From Limenecus sp048360435 (GTDB lineage Bacteria; Cyanobacteriota; Vampirovibrionia; Gastranaerophilales; Gastranaerophilaceae): a DNA stretch of 64,000 bases. The position numbers and the translations under genes were made by a program. Each line of letters begins with the position of its first letter. Positions within the stretch are counted from its first letter, which is position 1. Of the stretch, positions 51,409 through 59,855 are shown one piece after another. Where the stretch lies: the NCBI GenBank assembly GCA_048360435.1, contig DBGCOP010000003.1, forward strand, positions 1 through 64,000. The letters run 5' to 3'. The notes under the pieces are model-generated. The model was not told the origin of the DNA. It made no database searches and was given only the letters and a program-made list of their open reading frames with translations.

Positions 51409-52608
51409 ATGCTTACATTGGAAAAAGTTCAAAATGCAAAAAAATTATTAGCCGGAGTAATAAGAAAAACAGACTTGATTTACGCTCCTGATATTGCAAA
51501 TACTGAAATTTACCTAAAAGCAGAAAATCTTCAAACAACGGGGTCCTTTAAAGTAAGAGGAGCATATGTAAAAATTTCACAACTTTCTGAAGAACAAAAA
51601 CGAAAAGGTATAATTGCATGCTCAGCGGGAAACCATGCACAGGGAGTAGCACTTTCTGCAAAAAAAAATAATATTGAAGCAACAATTTTTATACCCAGCA
51701 CAGCACCAATTTCAAAAATTGAAGCAACACGAAAATACGGTGCCACAATAAGATTAGTCGACGGTGTATACGATGATGCTTATAATGAAGCTGTAAAATT
51801 TCAAAAAGAAACAGGAGCAGAATTTATTCATCCGTTTGATGATATAGATGTAATAGCAGGTCAGGGAACTATTGCCCTTGAACTTTTGGAACAGTTGCCT
51901 GACATTGAAGCTGTAATTGTTCCTATTGGTGGTGGCGGTCTTATTTCAGGCATTGCATATACAATAAAAATGCTCAAGCCCGAATGCAAAGTTTATGGCG
52001 TTCAAGCAACAGGCGCAGGCAGCATGTATCATTCAATTGAATTACATCAACGAACAGAACTTCCCAAAGTATCAACTTTTGCAGATGGAACTGCCGTAAA
52101 AATGCCCGGAGAAAATACATTCAAATTTTGTACAAAATATGTGGATGAAATTGTGACAGTCAGCGATGATGAAACAGCAACAGCAATTCTTGCACTTATG
52201 GAAAAACAAAAACTCGTTGCTGAAGGAGCCGGCGCCCTCAGTGTTGCAGCAGCAATTTTCAAAAAACTTCCAATTGAAGGAAAGAAAACTGCCTGCATTG
52301 TTTCAGGAGGAAACATTGATGTAAATATTCTTTCACGTGTTATAAACAGAGGCCTTCTAAAAACAGGCAGGTTGTCTGACTTGACAATTGAAATGCTGGA
52401 TAAACCCGGACAATTAAAAGAGGTTTCTCAAATCATTGCAGATTTGGGCGCAAATGTTATCAGAGTAAGACACAATCAAGGCGGAGAAAACACGGATATT
52501 AACGGCTGTTATTTAAAAATATCCATGGAAACAAAAAATCTGAGACACCTATGCGAAATAAAAAATGCACTTTGCAAAGCCGGCTACAAAGTTACAAATG
52601 AAAGGTAA
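51409..52608 (+). CDS. ilvA: Threonine ammonia-lyase (dehydratase)
   Basis: A 399-residue PLP enzyme converting threonine to 2-oxobutanoate and ammonia, for isoleucine synthesis or catabolism. PLP Lys is in TGSFKVRGAYVK, the Ser/Gly phosphate loop is VPIGGGGLISGIA, and CSAGNHAQGVA is the substrate loop. A C-terminal ACT-like regulatory domain (about 325-399, DLTIEMLDKPGQLKEVSQII) is present once, as in the short, often CTN/TdcB-like form. The ATG at 51409 is preferred (GGAGAG 4 nt upstream); in-frame ATGs at 51352 and 51397 exist. It is followed 3 bp later by ridA. Confidence 0.9.
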   Translation: MLTLEKVQNAKKLLAGVIRKTDLIYAPDIANTEIYLKAENLQTTGSFKVRGAYVKISQLSEEQKRKGIIACSAGNHAQGVALSAKKNNIEATIFIPSTAPISKIEATRKYGATIRLVDGVYDDAYNEAVKFQKETGAEFIHPFDDIDVIAGQGTIALELLEQLPDIEAVIVPIGGGGLISGIAYTIKMLKPECKVYGVQATGAGSMYHSIELHQRTELPKVSTFADGTAVKMPGENTFKFCTKYVDEIVTVSDDETATAILALMEKQKLVAEGAGALSVAAAIFKKLPIEGKKTACIVSGGNIDVNILSRVINRGLLKTGRLSDLTIEMLDKPGQLKEVSQIIADLGANVIRVRHNQGGENTDINGCYLKISMETKNLRHLCEIKNALCKAGYKVTNER

Positions 52609-52611
52609 AAA

Positions 52612-52986
52612 ATGAAAAAAGTTATATTAACACAAAATGCACCAGCACCAATAGGTCCATATTCACAAGCTTATTTATGCGAAAATACACTATATTGTTC
52701 AGGACAAATTCCTCTTGATGCAAAAACAGGAGAATTTATAAATGGGACAATTGAAGAGCAAACACAAAAATGTATAGAAAACATATCAGAGTTGTTAAAA
52801 GCCGCAGGATATGACTTTGACGATGTTGTTAAAACAACTTGTTTTTTATCTGAAATGAGTGATTTTAGTGCATTTAATGAAGTCTATGCAAAATATTTTA
52901 CATCAAAACCGGCTCGTTCCTGTGTCGCAGTAAAAGAATTGCCCCAAAATGCGCTTGTTGAAATAGAAGTAATCGCTGTTAAATAA
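52612..52986 (+). CDS. ridA: RidA-family 2-iminobutanoate/2-iminopropanoate deaminase
   Basis: A 124-residue YjgF/RidA protein that hydrolyses reactive enamine/imine products, notably those released by threonine dehydratase. Motifs: NAPAPIGPYSQAYLCENTLY, SGQIPLDAKTGE, and the active-site Arg with following residues in SKPARSCVAVKELP. The gene sits 3 bp after ilvA in one operon, a functional pairing that agrees with RidA's role in quenching the imine made by IlvA. Its stop overlaps the convergent thiamine-diphosphate enzyme gene by 8 bp. Confidence 0.93.
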   Translation: MKKVILTQNAPAPIGPYSQAYLCENTLYCSGQIPLDAKTGEFINGTIEEQTQKCIENISELLKAAGYDFDDVVKTTCFLSEMSDFSAFNEVYAKYFTSKPARSCVAVKELPQNALVEIEVIAVK

Positions 52987-54745
52987 TACACTTACCAAAC
53001 TCATCTCTGTCGAGAAACGGATACAAATCTTCTAAAGAAGCAGAAATCATTGTTCCGTCATCCAATTTCCTTGAAGAAAGTTTGGGAGTAAAAATATAAT
53101 TCGATTTAACAACAACATCACAGACAACAGGCTCTTTTGAATCAAGTACATCTTTTATCTGCTGTTCCATTAAGTTGTTATCTGTTATCCTGACAGCCTT
53201 TATTCCAAAAGCTTTTGAAACAGAGACAAAATCAGGCACGCTCACTCCGCTGTCTTCGCCTGCTCCTGTCATTCGACCTTCAAAGAAATTCTTCTGTGTT
53301 TGTTTAATTGAAATATAACCGTTATTATTTATTATAAATATTTTCACAGGAAGGTTATTATGTTTTATTGTTTGCAGTTCTTGAATATTCATCATAACAG
53401 AACCGTCGCCTTCAACACAAACCGTACTTTTTCTATTACCAGCAATACAAGCACCGATTGAAGCCGGCAAACCGTAACCCATGGAGGCATCACCTGAATT
53501 TAAAAATACTCTCTGATTCTCTTTAATTACAGATGTCTGAAACATACAAACACATGCTGAACCGTTAGCCATTGTGGCAATATCACCTTCTTGCATTAAT
53601 TGAGTAAGAACTCTTGTGAAATGATAAGGATCTATTTCAGAGCCTCTTTCCTTGTATTCATCACAGTTTTCAAAACAAAATTTTTCCTTTAACCCTTGAG
53701 AAAAATCAAGCCACTTTTTGCATTCAATCTCAGGTATCTTTTTCACAAGAGCAGGAAGAAATTCAGCCAAATCAGCATTAATTTTTAAATCTGCCTTTAC
53801 TGTGGGTTTGTTCAATTCAGCTTCGTCAATATCAACAACTATTTTATATGCATTTTTTGCATAATTTTCATAATTATAACTGGCTTGTCTGATATTGTTT
53901 CTTGTTCCCAAACACAATATCACATCTGCATTTTGCAATGCAAAATTGCCGGCTCTTTGTCCAACAGTACCAATTCTTCCGACATAATTTTCATTCGAAT
54001 CCGGTACAACATCAAATCCGTTAAACGTTGTCACAACAGGTATATCAACTTTCTTCAATAATTCAAAAAAAGCAGTCTCCGTTTTTGATAATCTGATACC
54101 GTGACCTGCAATTATTAAAGGCTTTTTCGCTGTTTTAAGCTGTGAAACAACTTCATCAATTTTTAAATCATAGACAGGTTCTTTAGGAGGAACAAAGTCT
54201 CTCAAATTGTTTTCATCTATCAAAGCAGCCTGAACATTCATCGGGATATCAAGCCAAACAGGCCCCATTCTGCCTGTCGTAGCTTCATATATTGCCTTAT
54301 CCAATTCATATTTAATATCTTCAGGCACTGTAACCATTTTGGCATATTTAGTTAAAGGGGTAACAACACCAATAATATCTACCTCCTGATCACCAAGCTG
54401 TCTTAAATTCACTAACGGGCAAGAAGCAATGGTGGTAGAAAATTTAACCTGGCCTGAAATATACAAAACAGGAACAGAATCTGTCCATTGCCCGAAAACT
54501 CCGTTCAAACAATTCAATCCACCGGGACCTGTTGTTACATTCACAACGGCCAAATCCTGATTCACCCTCGCATATCCTTCAGCAGCAATAGCACTCGCTT
54601 GTTCATGATGATTGGCTATATAGGGAATATACTTGCCCAGGCTGTCATTTAAGTGCATTGCCCCACCGCCTGAAACCATAAAAAAGTTTTTTATGTTATA
54701 TACTTCTTTCAGACGTTTGGCTATATAATCACTAAGTTTAATCAT
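52979..54745 (-). CDS. Acetolactate-synthase-like thiamine-diphosphate enzyme of the sugar operon
   Basis: A 588-residue ThDP enzyme. Catalytic Glu is in IANHHEQASAIAAEGYAR (about residue 48), a middle Rossmann domain follows (KKPLIIAGHGIRLS), and the ThDP-binding GDGSVMMNIQ...NNNGY motif is near residue 440-470. It is the last gene of the nine-gene surface-sugar operon, and is not near branched-chain amino-acid genes. In other organisms a related enzyme (YerE) transfers an acetyl unit from pyruvate onto a CDP-keto-dideoxyhexose to build branched sugars, so a similar job is plausible. An IolD-like cyclitol-cleaving role is also conceivable given the cyclase upstream. The exact reaction is unknown. 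Confidence 0.75.
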   Translation of the reverse strand: MIKLSDYIAKRLKEVYNIKNFFMVSGGGAMHLNDSLGKYIPYIANHHEQASAIAAEGYARVNQDLAVVNVTTGPGGLNCLNGVFGQWTDSVPVLYISGQVKFSTTIASCPLVNLRQLGDQEVDIIGVVTPLTKYAKMVTVPEDIKYELDKAIYEATTGRMGPVWLDIPMNVQAALIDENNLRDFVPPKEPVYDLKIDEVVSQLKTAKKPLIIAGHGIRLSKTETAFFELLKKVDIPVVTTFNGFDVVPDSNENYVGRIGTVGQRAGNFALQNADVILCLGTRNNIRQASYNYENYAKNAYKIVVDIDEAELNKPTVKADLKINADLAEFLPALVKKIPEIECKKWLDFSQGLKEKFCFENCDEYKERGSEIDPYHFTRVLTQLMQEGDIATMANGSACVCMFQTSVIKENQRVFLNSGDASMGYGLPASIGACIAGNRKSTVCVEGDGSVMMNIQELQTIKHNNLPVKIFIINNNGYISIKQTQKNFFEGRMTGAGEDSGVSVPDFVSVSKAFGIKAVRITDNNLMEQQIKDVLDSKEPVVCDVVVKSNYIFTPKLSSRKLDDGTMISASLEDLYPFLDRDEFGKCII

Positions 54746-55827
54746 TACAGCCCTCTCAAATATATCATATTTTTTAATTTTTCATCGTAAGCATAAGGAG
54801 AATCAATGTCATCAATTTTCATTGGAGCATCTTTAGCAATATCATTAAGCAGGGCTTCACCATTCATAAACTCTCTGCAAGAGATTTGTCCTTTTTGAAG
54901 AGGAATTGCAAGATAAATGTCATCCTCTGTAAGAACTTCGCCTTTTTTCAAATCTCTTTTCGCATAAACACCTCGAACCAGTGCGTCGAGGTATTCAATC
55001 TCCTTTGCGTCGCAAACTCTCCTGTGACCTGCCGGAGCACCGCACATCTCTCTTGCTTTTTTATAGGCTTTAATCCATCTGTCCAAATCCTTTGGTTCAG
55101 AGCAATACGGAGAGACTGTCTTTCCGCCCCAATCTATATCAATATGCCGTTCAAAGGTTCTTGCTCCTTTCGCATAAGCAATCAACATGCCTGACTCAAT
55201 ATCGTCATTGCCTTCGTGAGTAGAAAAACCTATCACATGATTAGGATATCTGTTTTTCAGAAAATCTATCTGATTCAGCTCAAGTTCATATTTCTCACTC
55301 GGATACTTTGAAACACAGTGATTTATAGCAAGAGGAATATTTCTGTTTTCAAAGAAAGTAACCAAATCATCAATATCCTTTAAAGAAGATCCTCCGGTTG
55401 AAACAATAACAGGTTTTCTAGTTGTAGCTATTTTTTCTATTAAAATCCAATCATTTATATCAGAAGATGCTATTTTAATAATCTGTATACCCAGATTAAC
55501 ACAGGTATCAACAGATTTTTCATCAAAAGGAGTAGACATAGTAATACAACCGGCTTTTCTGATTGCTTCAACAAGGAGCCCGTAATCATCATAACTCATT
55601 TTTGTAGCAAGTGTCTTTTTTATATATCTGATATCATCTCTGTCTTTAAAATCTTTATGTATGAAATGATCGACATCTCTGAATTGAAGCTTCACAGCTG
55701 CTTTAATATTATTAAAACGCACAATTCTGGAAAAATCGGTTATAATTTTCTTCCCTCTTTCAACATCACCCCAGTGATTGTTGGCAAGTTCCAAAACAAA
55801 TAAATCCTCAAAAATATTACTTTTCAT
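54745..55827 (-). CDS. NeuB-like synthase with SAF domain
   Basis: A 360-residue member of the NeuB family, which condenses phosphoenolpyruvate with a sugar aldehyde to make nine-carbon acids such as sialic, legionaminic or pseudaminic acid. TIM-barrel segments FVLELANNHWGDVERGK, IKIASSDINDW and VIGFSTHEGNDDIESGM fit; the C-terminal SAF antifreeze-like domain begins near VRGVYAKRDLKKGEVLTEDDI. No NeuC-type epimerase or NeuA-type cytidylyltransferase lies near, so ordinary sialic acid is unlikely. It overlaps the ThDP enzyme gene (TAATG). Its aldehyde substrate is not known. Confidence 0.8.
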   Translation of the reverse strand: MKSNIFEDLFVLELANNHWGDVERGKKIITDFSRIVRFNNIKAAVKLQFRDVDHFIHKDFKDRDDIRYIKKTLATKMSYDDYGLLVEAIRKAGCITMSTPFDEKSVDTCVNLGIQIIKIASSDINDWILIEKIATTRKPVIVSTGGSSLKDIDDLVTFFENRNIPLAINHCVSKYPSEKYELELNQIDFLKNRYPNHVIGFSTHEGNDDIESGMLIAYAKGARTFERHIDIDWGGKTVSPYCSEPKDLDRWIKAYKKAREMCGAPAGHRRVCDAKEIEYLDALVRGVYAKRDLKKGEVLTEDDIYLAIPLQKGQISCREFMNGEALLNDIAKDAPMKIDDIDSPYAYDEKLKNMIYLRGL

Positions 55828-55859
55828 ATAAATTAAATCCGCTCTCTTTTTATCTATAT

Positions 55860-57170
55860 TTATATTATACAGGCTGAAAGTTTTTTTAAACCTTCAAGCG
55901 TTTCATCATATTCACTGTTTGTAACAATAACATCAAAGTTCGAAAACTTTTTAAAATACTCTTTTATTACAGGCAGTTTTTTTGCAACCCCACCACTCAA
56001 AATGACAGAAAATCTCTGATTTACAGAATCACCTGAGAGCAGCATTTCAATTGCTTTAAGATACTGGCTTATGTAGCTTTTTATTATTGAAGCAAAATAA
56101 TTTTTAATTGAATGTTTAGAAGGATCAAAAGCCAATATTTCACCACTGCTGCCATAACGCCAAGCACTTTGAAACACAGCCAGACTTATATTCAAATCAG
56201 CATTATTTATGTCATCTAACGAAACGGAAGACAATTCTTTCCAAAAATCAATTTCCGGATTCGTTTTTGCAAGCATTTCTTTATAATAATTAAATGCACG
56301 TCCTGAAGGTATATGGGTAATTACCGATAAAATTTTTGAATCAAAATACGGGCGTCTCTCATTTTGTGAATCAACAGAAGCTATCAAAGCCGCCTGAGAA
56401 CCTGTTCCCAGATTTAATGAAACACAATTATCTTTTAAGCCCACACCGTATAAAGCACATTGATGGTCACCTACACCTGTATAAATTGAAATACTTTTTC
56501 CGTTCATTTCGATAAAACCGGCCGGTGCGATTTTTTCAACAGGCTTGTTAAATACAACAGACACATTGGAACCTTCCGTAACCGCAGAAACAATTTCTTC
56601 ATCAAAAGATTTTGTTCTTATATTATAAAATCCGAGCCCTGCGCTCATTGTGCAATGTGCAACGTTCAATGATTCCCCGCCTGCACATGCCAGCCATTCA
56701 GGCAAAGAAACAACTTTAAAATCACCTTCTATTTCACCGTTTCTAATCATGTGGAAAAGATTAAAAACAGGATAACAAGCACGCTCTTTCATCCCTGTTT
56801 TTTCAAAAAACTTATTTTTCAACTTTTGTTTTAATAAATCCAGAGATGAAACACCCTCGATTTTCTCCAAACATCTCTCATCTTGCCAGCTTATATAATT
56901 TGACACAGGCTCATTGTTATTGTTAAGAAGAGCAAATCCATGCATTTCAGAACATATCAACACATTGTCAATATTATACTTCTTCGAATAATCTTCTAAA
57001 ATAGATAAAAATTGATTCTTTAACTCAAACAAATCTACCTCAAATCGATTTTGAGTTAAAACACAAGGTTTTACAGGCTCATAATCTCTGATATCAAACA
57101 GTTTCTCATCAGAAAATACAGCCGTCTTTATCCTTGAAGCTCCAAAATCCAGAAGTAAAAATGTTTTCAT
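55860..57170 (-). CDS. FGGY-family carbohydrate kinase
   Basis: A 436-residue sugar kinase of the FGGY/xylulokinase fold. Residues 1-20 (FLLLDFGASRIKTAVFSDE) form the ATP phosphate-1 site, ISWQDERCLEKIE a FGGY_N segment, and the later VSLNLGTGSQAALIA and VILSGGVAKKLPVIKEYF the phosphate-2/adenosine motifs. ATG 57170 overlaps the cyclase stop by one base (TGATG). It would phosphorylate a sugar or polyol intermediate of the pathway, possibly to prepare the substrate for the cyclase or the nucleotidyl step. The family-typical FGGY residues are not strict, so the substrate cannot be named. Confidence 0.75.
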   Translation of the reverse strand: MKTFLLLDFGASRIKTAVFSDEKLFDIRDYEPVKPCVLTQNRFEVDLFELKNQFLSILEDYSKKYNIDNVLICSEMHGFALLNNNNEPVSNYISWQDERCLEKIEGVSSLDLLKQKLKNKFFEKTGMKERACYPVFNLFHMIRNGEIEGDFKVVSLPEWLACAGGESLNVAHCTMSAGLGFYNIRTKSFDEEIVSAVTEGSNVSVVFNKPVEKIAPAGFIEMNGKSISIYTGVGDHQCALYGVGLKDNCVSLNLGTGSQAALIASVDSQNERRPYFDSKILSVITHIPSGRAFNYYKEMLAKTNPEIDFWKELSSVSLDDINNADLNISLAVFQSAWRYGSSGEILAFDPSKHSIKNYFASIIKSYISQYLKAIEMLLSGDSVNQRFSVILSGGVAKKLPVIKEYFKKFSNFDVIVTNSEYDETLEGLKKLSACII

Positions 57171-58297
57171 CAAAACTCCCGTAAAATAATTTGTTCAATC
57201 TCAGCTGTCAGTTTTTCATCCAATTCAATTTTCAGAAACTTTGTATCGCCTAATTCAGAAATAATCACAAAATTTACAAGGTTTCCTGTGGTTTTCTTAT
57301 CTTTTTTAAGCAGCTTATCCAATCCATTCAGGTTTACTTCTTTTAAAATCGATTTTCCCAAAAGCTCTTTAGAAAGAGTCTGAGTAAGTTCATAATCCTC
57401 CTGATTCAAAAGACCTCTATCCATTGCAATTTTGTTTACTATAACCATTCCCATAATTACTGCCTGACCATGGGGTATTTTATAGTTAGAAAGAGCTTCA
57501 ATAGCATGCCCGACAGTATGACCGTAATTCAAGCTTTTTCTGTAATATTTTTCAAATTCATCTTCTTCTACAACAGCTTTCTTTACAGCCAGAGAAGAAA
57601 GTATCAAAGGTTTATAAGATTCAAAATTCTTTACTTTCCCGTTTACAACATTGTCAATATAGACTTGAAGAGGTGTCTTTCCTCCTGTGACAAGAAGTTT
57701 GAGAATTTCTCCCATTCCTGATTTTATATCAAACTCACTCAGCGTTTTTAAGAAAGCTATATTTATCACAACTTCACACGGCGCAGAAAACAGCGCAAGC
57801 TGATTTTTCACACCATGATGATTTATACCTGTTTTACCACCTATACAGCTGTCACACATAGAAAGCAATGTTGTGGGATAATATACCCATTTTATCCCTC
57901 TTTTATAAGCCGCACCGACAAATGCGCCAACATCTTCTATTATACCGCCGCCTATAACAATAAGCTTTTCTCCTTTTGTAAACTCGTTTTTTTCAAGAAA
58001 AGCCACTACATCAACAACTCCCTCGAGAGTTTTAAATTCCTCTGTTGCTTTAGCTTTATACAAACGATTTTCATCAATTTTTAAGTCTTTGAAATAAAGC
58101 CCATAAACCCTTTCATCGACAAGGAGTAAATTACGCTCATTTGAATCCAGAAGTTGTTGAATTTCTTCAACAATATCAGGGTTATTCTTAATTGTAACAG
58201 GATAATCCTGAGGCACTGATTTTACAACAAAATCTGTTTTTGAAGAAAAATCTTCGGGCATAAAAAATTTTTTGCCTTCTATTAAAAATTCTGTCAT
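57170..58297 (-). CDS. Sugar-phosphate cyclase (3-dehydroquinate-synthase-like)
   Basis: A 375-residue member of the AroB/sugar-phosphate-cyclase family, which turns a keto-sugar phosphate into a carbocycle using NAD+ and a metal. The NAD loop IGGGIIEDVGAF (about residue 115), the PTTLLSMCDSCIGGKTGIN block (Asp/Ser/Lys active site), the metal Glu in GMGEILKL, and metal His in NYGHTVGHAIE and HGQAVIMGM are all present. In true AroB the residue before KN (KTG...GKN) is Gly; here it is VKN, so it may be a specialised cyclase. Its place in a surface-sugar operon, away from shikimate genes, suggests formation of a cyclitol-like unit. Confidence 0.75.
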   Translation of the reverse strand: MTEFLIEGKKFFMPEDFSSKTDFVVKSVPQDYPVTIKNNPDIVEEIQQLLDSNERNLLLVDERVYGLYFKDLKIDENRLYKAKATEEFKTLEGVVDVVAFLEKNEFTKGEKLIVIGGGIIEDVGAFVGAAYKRGIKWVYYPTTLLSMCDSCIGGKTGINHHGVKNQLALFSAPCEVVINIAFLKTLSEFDIKSGMGEILKLLVTGGKTPLQVYIDNVVNGKVKNFESYKPLILSSLAVKKAVVEEDEFEKYYRKSLNYGHTVGHAIEALSNYKIPHGQAVIMGMVIVNKIAMDRGLLNQEDYELTQTLSKELLGKSILKEVNLNGLDKLLKKDKKTTGNLVNFVIISELGDTKFLKIELDEKLTAEIEQIILREF

Positions 58298-58971
58298 GAA
58301 TTTTGTCCCCCTTCAGCCATAAATCCACCATCGACTATAATATCCTGACCTGTAATATAAGTATTCATATCAGAGCACAAAAAGTATGCGGCATTAGCAA
58401 TATCCGCAGGCATTGCCAGTCTTTTCAGCGGAATTTTTTTCTCCATTAATACAATCTTTTCATCACTGTTATTTTTTCTTGTCATTTTAGTATCAACAAA
58501 CCCAGGAGAAAGTGTATTAACAAGTATATTATACTCACCAAGTTCACAGGCAAGTGTCTTCACAACCCCGTTGAGCGCATGTTTTGAAGCAGTATAAGCC
58601 AGACGACCGCCTCTTGAAATAGTCCCGTACAAAGAGGAAATACCAAGAATATGCCCGTATCCTTTTGCTTTCATCTTGGGCGCAATCGCTTTTACAATTT
58701 CAAAAAACGACATATAGTTGATTCTTGCTGTTTTTTCCACATCATCAAAAGTCAAGTACTCAAGCATTTTCGGATTATTGAATCCCGCACAGTGTATAAC
58801 AACATCAAAATAACAATCATTATCTTCAAAATAAGCCTTCACTTCATCAAGATTTTCGAGATTCAATTCCTGTCTGGTTGGAGCTGAAACACTAAACCCG
58901 TTAAGTTCAAAAATATCTTTTATAGCACTGCCTATATCACCATTTGCACCTGTTAAAAAAACTTTTTTCAT
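58294..58971 (-). CDS. Short-chain dehydrogenase/reductase
   Basis: A 225-residue classical SDR. Cofactor loop VFLTGANGDIGSAI, catalytic Ser in ILGISSLYG, Tyr-Lys in YTASKHALNG, and NTLSPGFVDTKM are all there. It oxidises or reduces a carbonyl of a pathway sugar with NAD(P)H. The start overlaps the previous gene stop (TAATG), and its own stop overlaps the cyclase start (ATGA). It most likely acts on the CDP-bound or cyclitol intermediate. Confidence 0.88.
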   Translation of the reverse strand: MKKVFLTGANGDIGSAIKDIFELNGFSVSAPTRQELNLENLDEVKAYFEDNDCYFDVVIHCAGFNNPKMLEYLTFDDVEKTARINYMSFFEIVKAIAPKMKAKGYGHILGISSLYGTISRGGRLAYTASKHALNGVVKTLACELGEYNILVNTLSPGFVDTKMTRKNNSDEKIVLMEKKIPLKRLAMPADIANAAYFLCSDMNTYITGQDIIVDGGFMAEGGQNS

Positions 58972-59855
58972 TATTTATCCTCTAAAAGCAGATTTCTGTC
59001 TATTTTCTCCAAATTTTCTCTGTAATAATTATATAATAATTCAATTGATTGCTCGATTTTTGTAAATTTCAAATCAGGAATCTCCAGCTTAAGTCTTTTA
59101 TTACTGCCTGTGTAATCAAGCCCGTATCCGTCTTTTGAAACAGATATCCCTGTATTTTTACCGCTGAGTTCCTGTATAATTTCGGCCAATTTATAGAGTT
59201 CTGCCTCCTCATCAGGAACTATGTTATAAGATTTATATTTCATTTCATTTTGAATCATATAATCCAATACAGGCATCAAATCATCAACAAAAAGATAGCT
59301 GAAACGTCTGTTTTGTCTGAGTGTAACCGGCAAACCATGCAAAGTTTTACAAATAGCATTGGAAATAAACCTGATTTCCCAGTCTTCGTATTTTCCAAAA
59401 ATTCCAAAAATATTCAAATCTATGAAATTCTCTAATTGTTCTATTTGTTTTTGTTCAACATATTTGCAAAAACCGTGTTCATCATATGGCATTTGTTTAA
59501 AAATATCTTTTTCTTGAACCTGTGTTATATTTTTCGAAACATCATAAATCGCCCCTGAGCCGAAGTTTATAAATTTTTTAAATTTACCTTTTTTTCGTTC
59601 AAGGTTTTCAAACATTCTCAAGTTTGAATAAAAAAGATTAGCAGTATCTTTTGCATTTCTGTGTCCGGGCTTTACAGCTGCATGCAAAACAACATCAAAA
59701 GATTTGTTTTCAAAATATTTATCAACACTTTCTGTGTCCAACAGGTTCAATTCAAAACTTCTCGGTGCATAAATTTCATATTTCTCAGAAAGAAAGCTTT
59801 CCTGTATATTTTTCCCGATAAAACCGTTTCCACCTGTCAAAAGAATCTTTTTCAT
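58971..59855 (-). CDS. NAD-dependent epimerase/dehydratase family protein
   Basis: A 294-residue extended SDR of the GDP-fucose-synthetase/epimerase type. Cofactor loop ILLTGGNGFIGKNI and FINFGSGAIYDVSKN are clear. The catalytic Tyr-Lys motif is altered: the run is DEHGFCKYVE, with His where Tyr (YxxxK) is expected. So it may be a non-canonical reductase, or inactive, or use another Tyr. ATG 59855 overlaps the RfbH stop (TGATG). It lies between RfbH and the SDR and probably acts on the CDP-hexose made by the upstream genes. Confidence 0.75.
   Translation of the reverse strand: MKKILLTGGNGFIGKNIQESFLSEKYEIYAPRSFELNLLDTESVDKYFENKSFDVVLHAAVKPGHRNAKDTANLFYSNLRMFENLERKKGKFKKFINFGSGAIYDVSKNITQVQEKDIFKQMPYDEHGFCKYVEQKQIEQLENFIDLNIFGIFGKYEDWEIRFISNAICKTLHGLPVTLRQNRRFSYLFVDDLMPVLDYMIQNEMKYKSYNIVPDEEAELYKLAEIIQELSGKNTGISVSKDGYGLDYTGSNKRLKLEIPDLKFTKIEQSIELLYNYYRENLEKIDRNLLLEDK

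Noticed and set aside
54745..55827. Sialic acid synthase role for the NeuB-like protein
   Set aside because: No UDP-GlcNAc epimerase or CMP-sialic acid synthetase is in the window; only the NeuB fold is supported.
57170..58297. Housekeeping shikimate AroB
   Set aside because: Its coupling to a kinase and sugar genes and the altered residue before KN argue against it, though without seeing another aroB it cannot be excluded.
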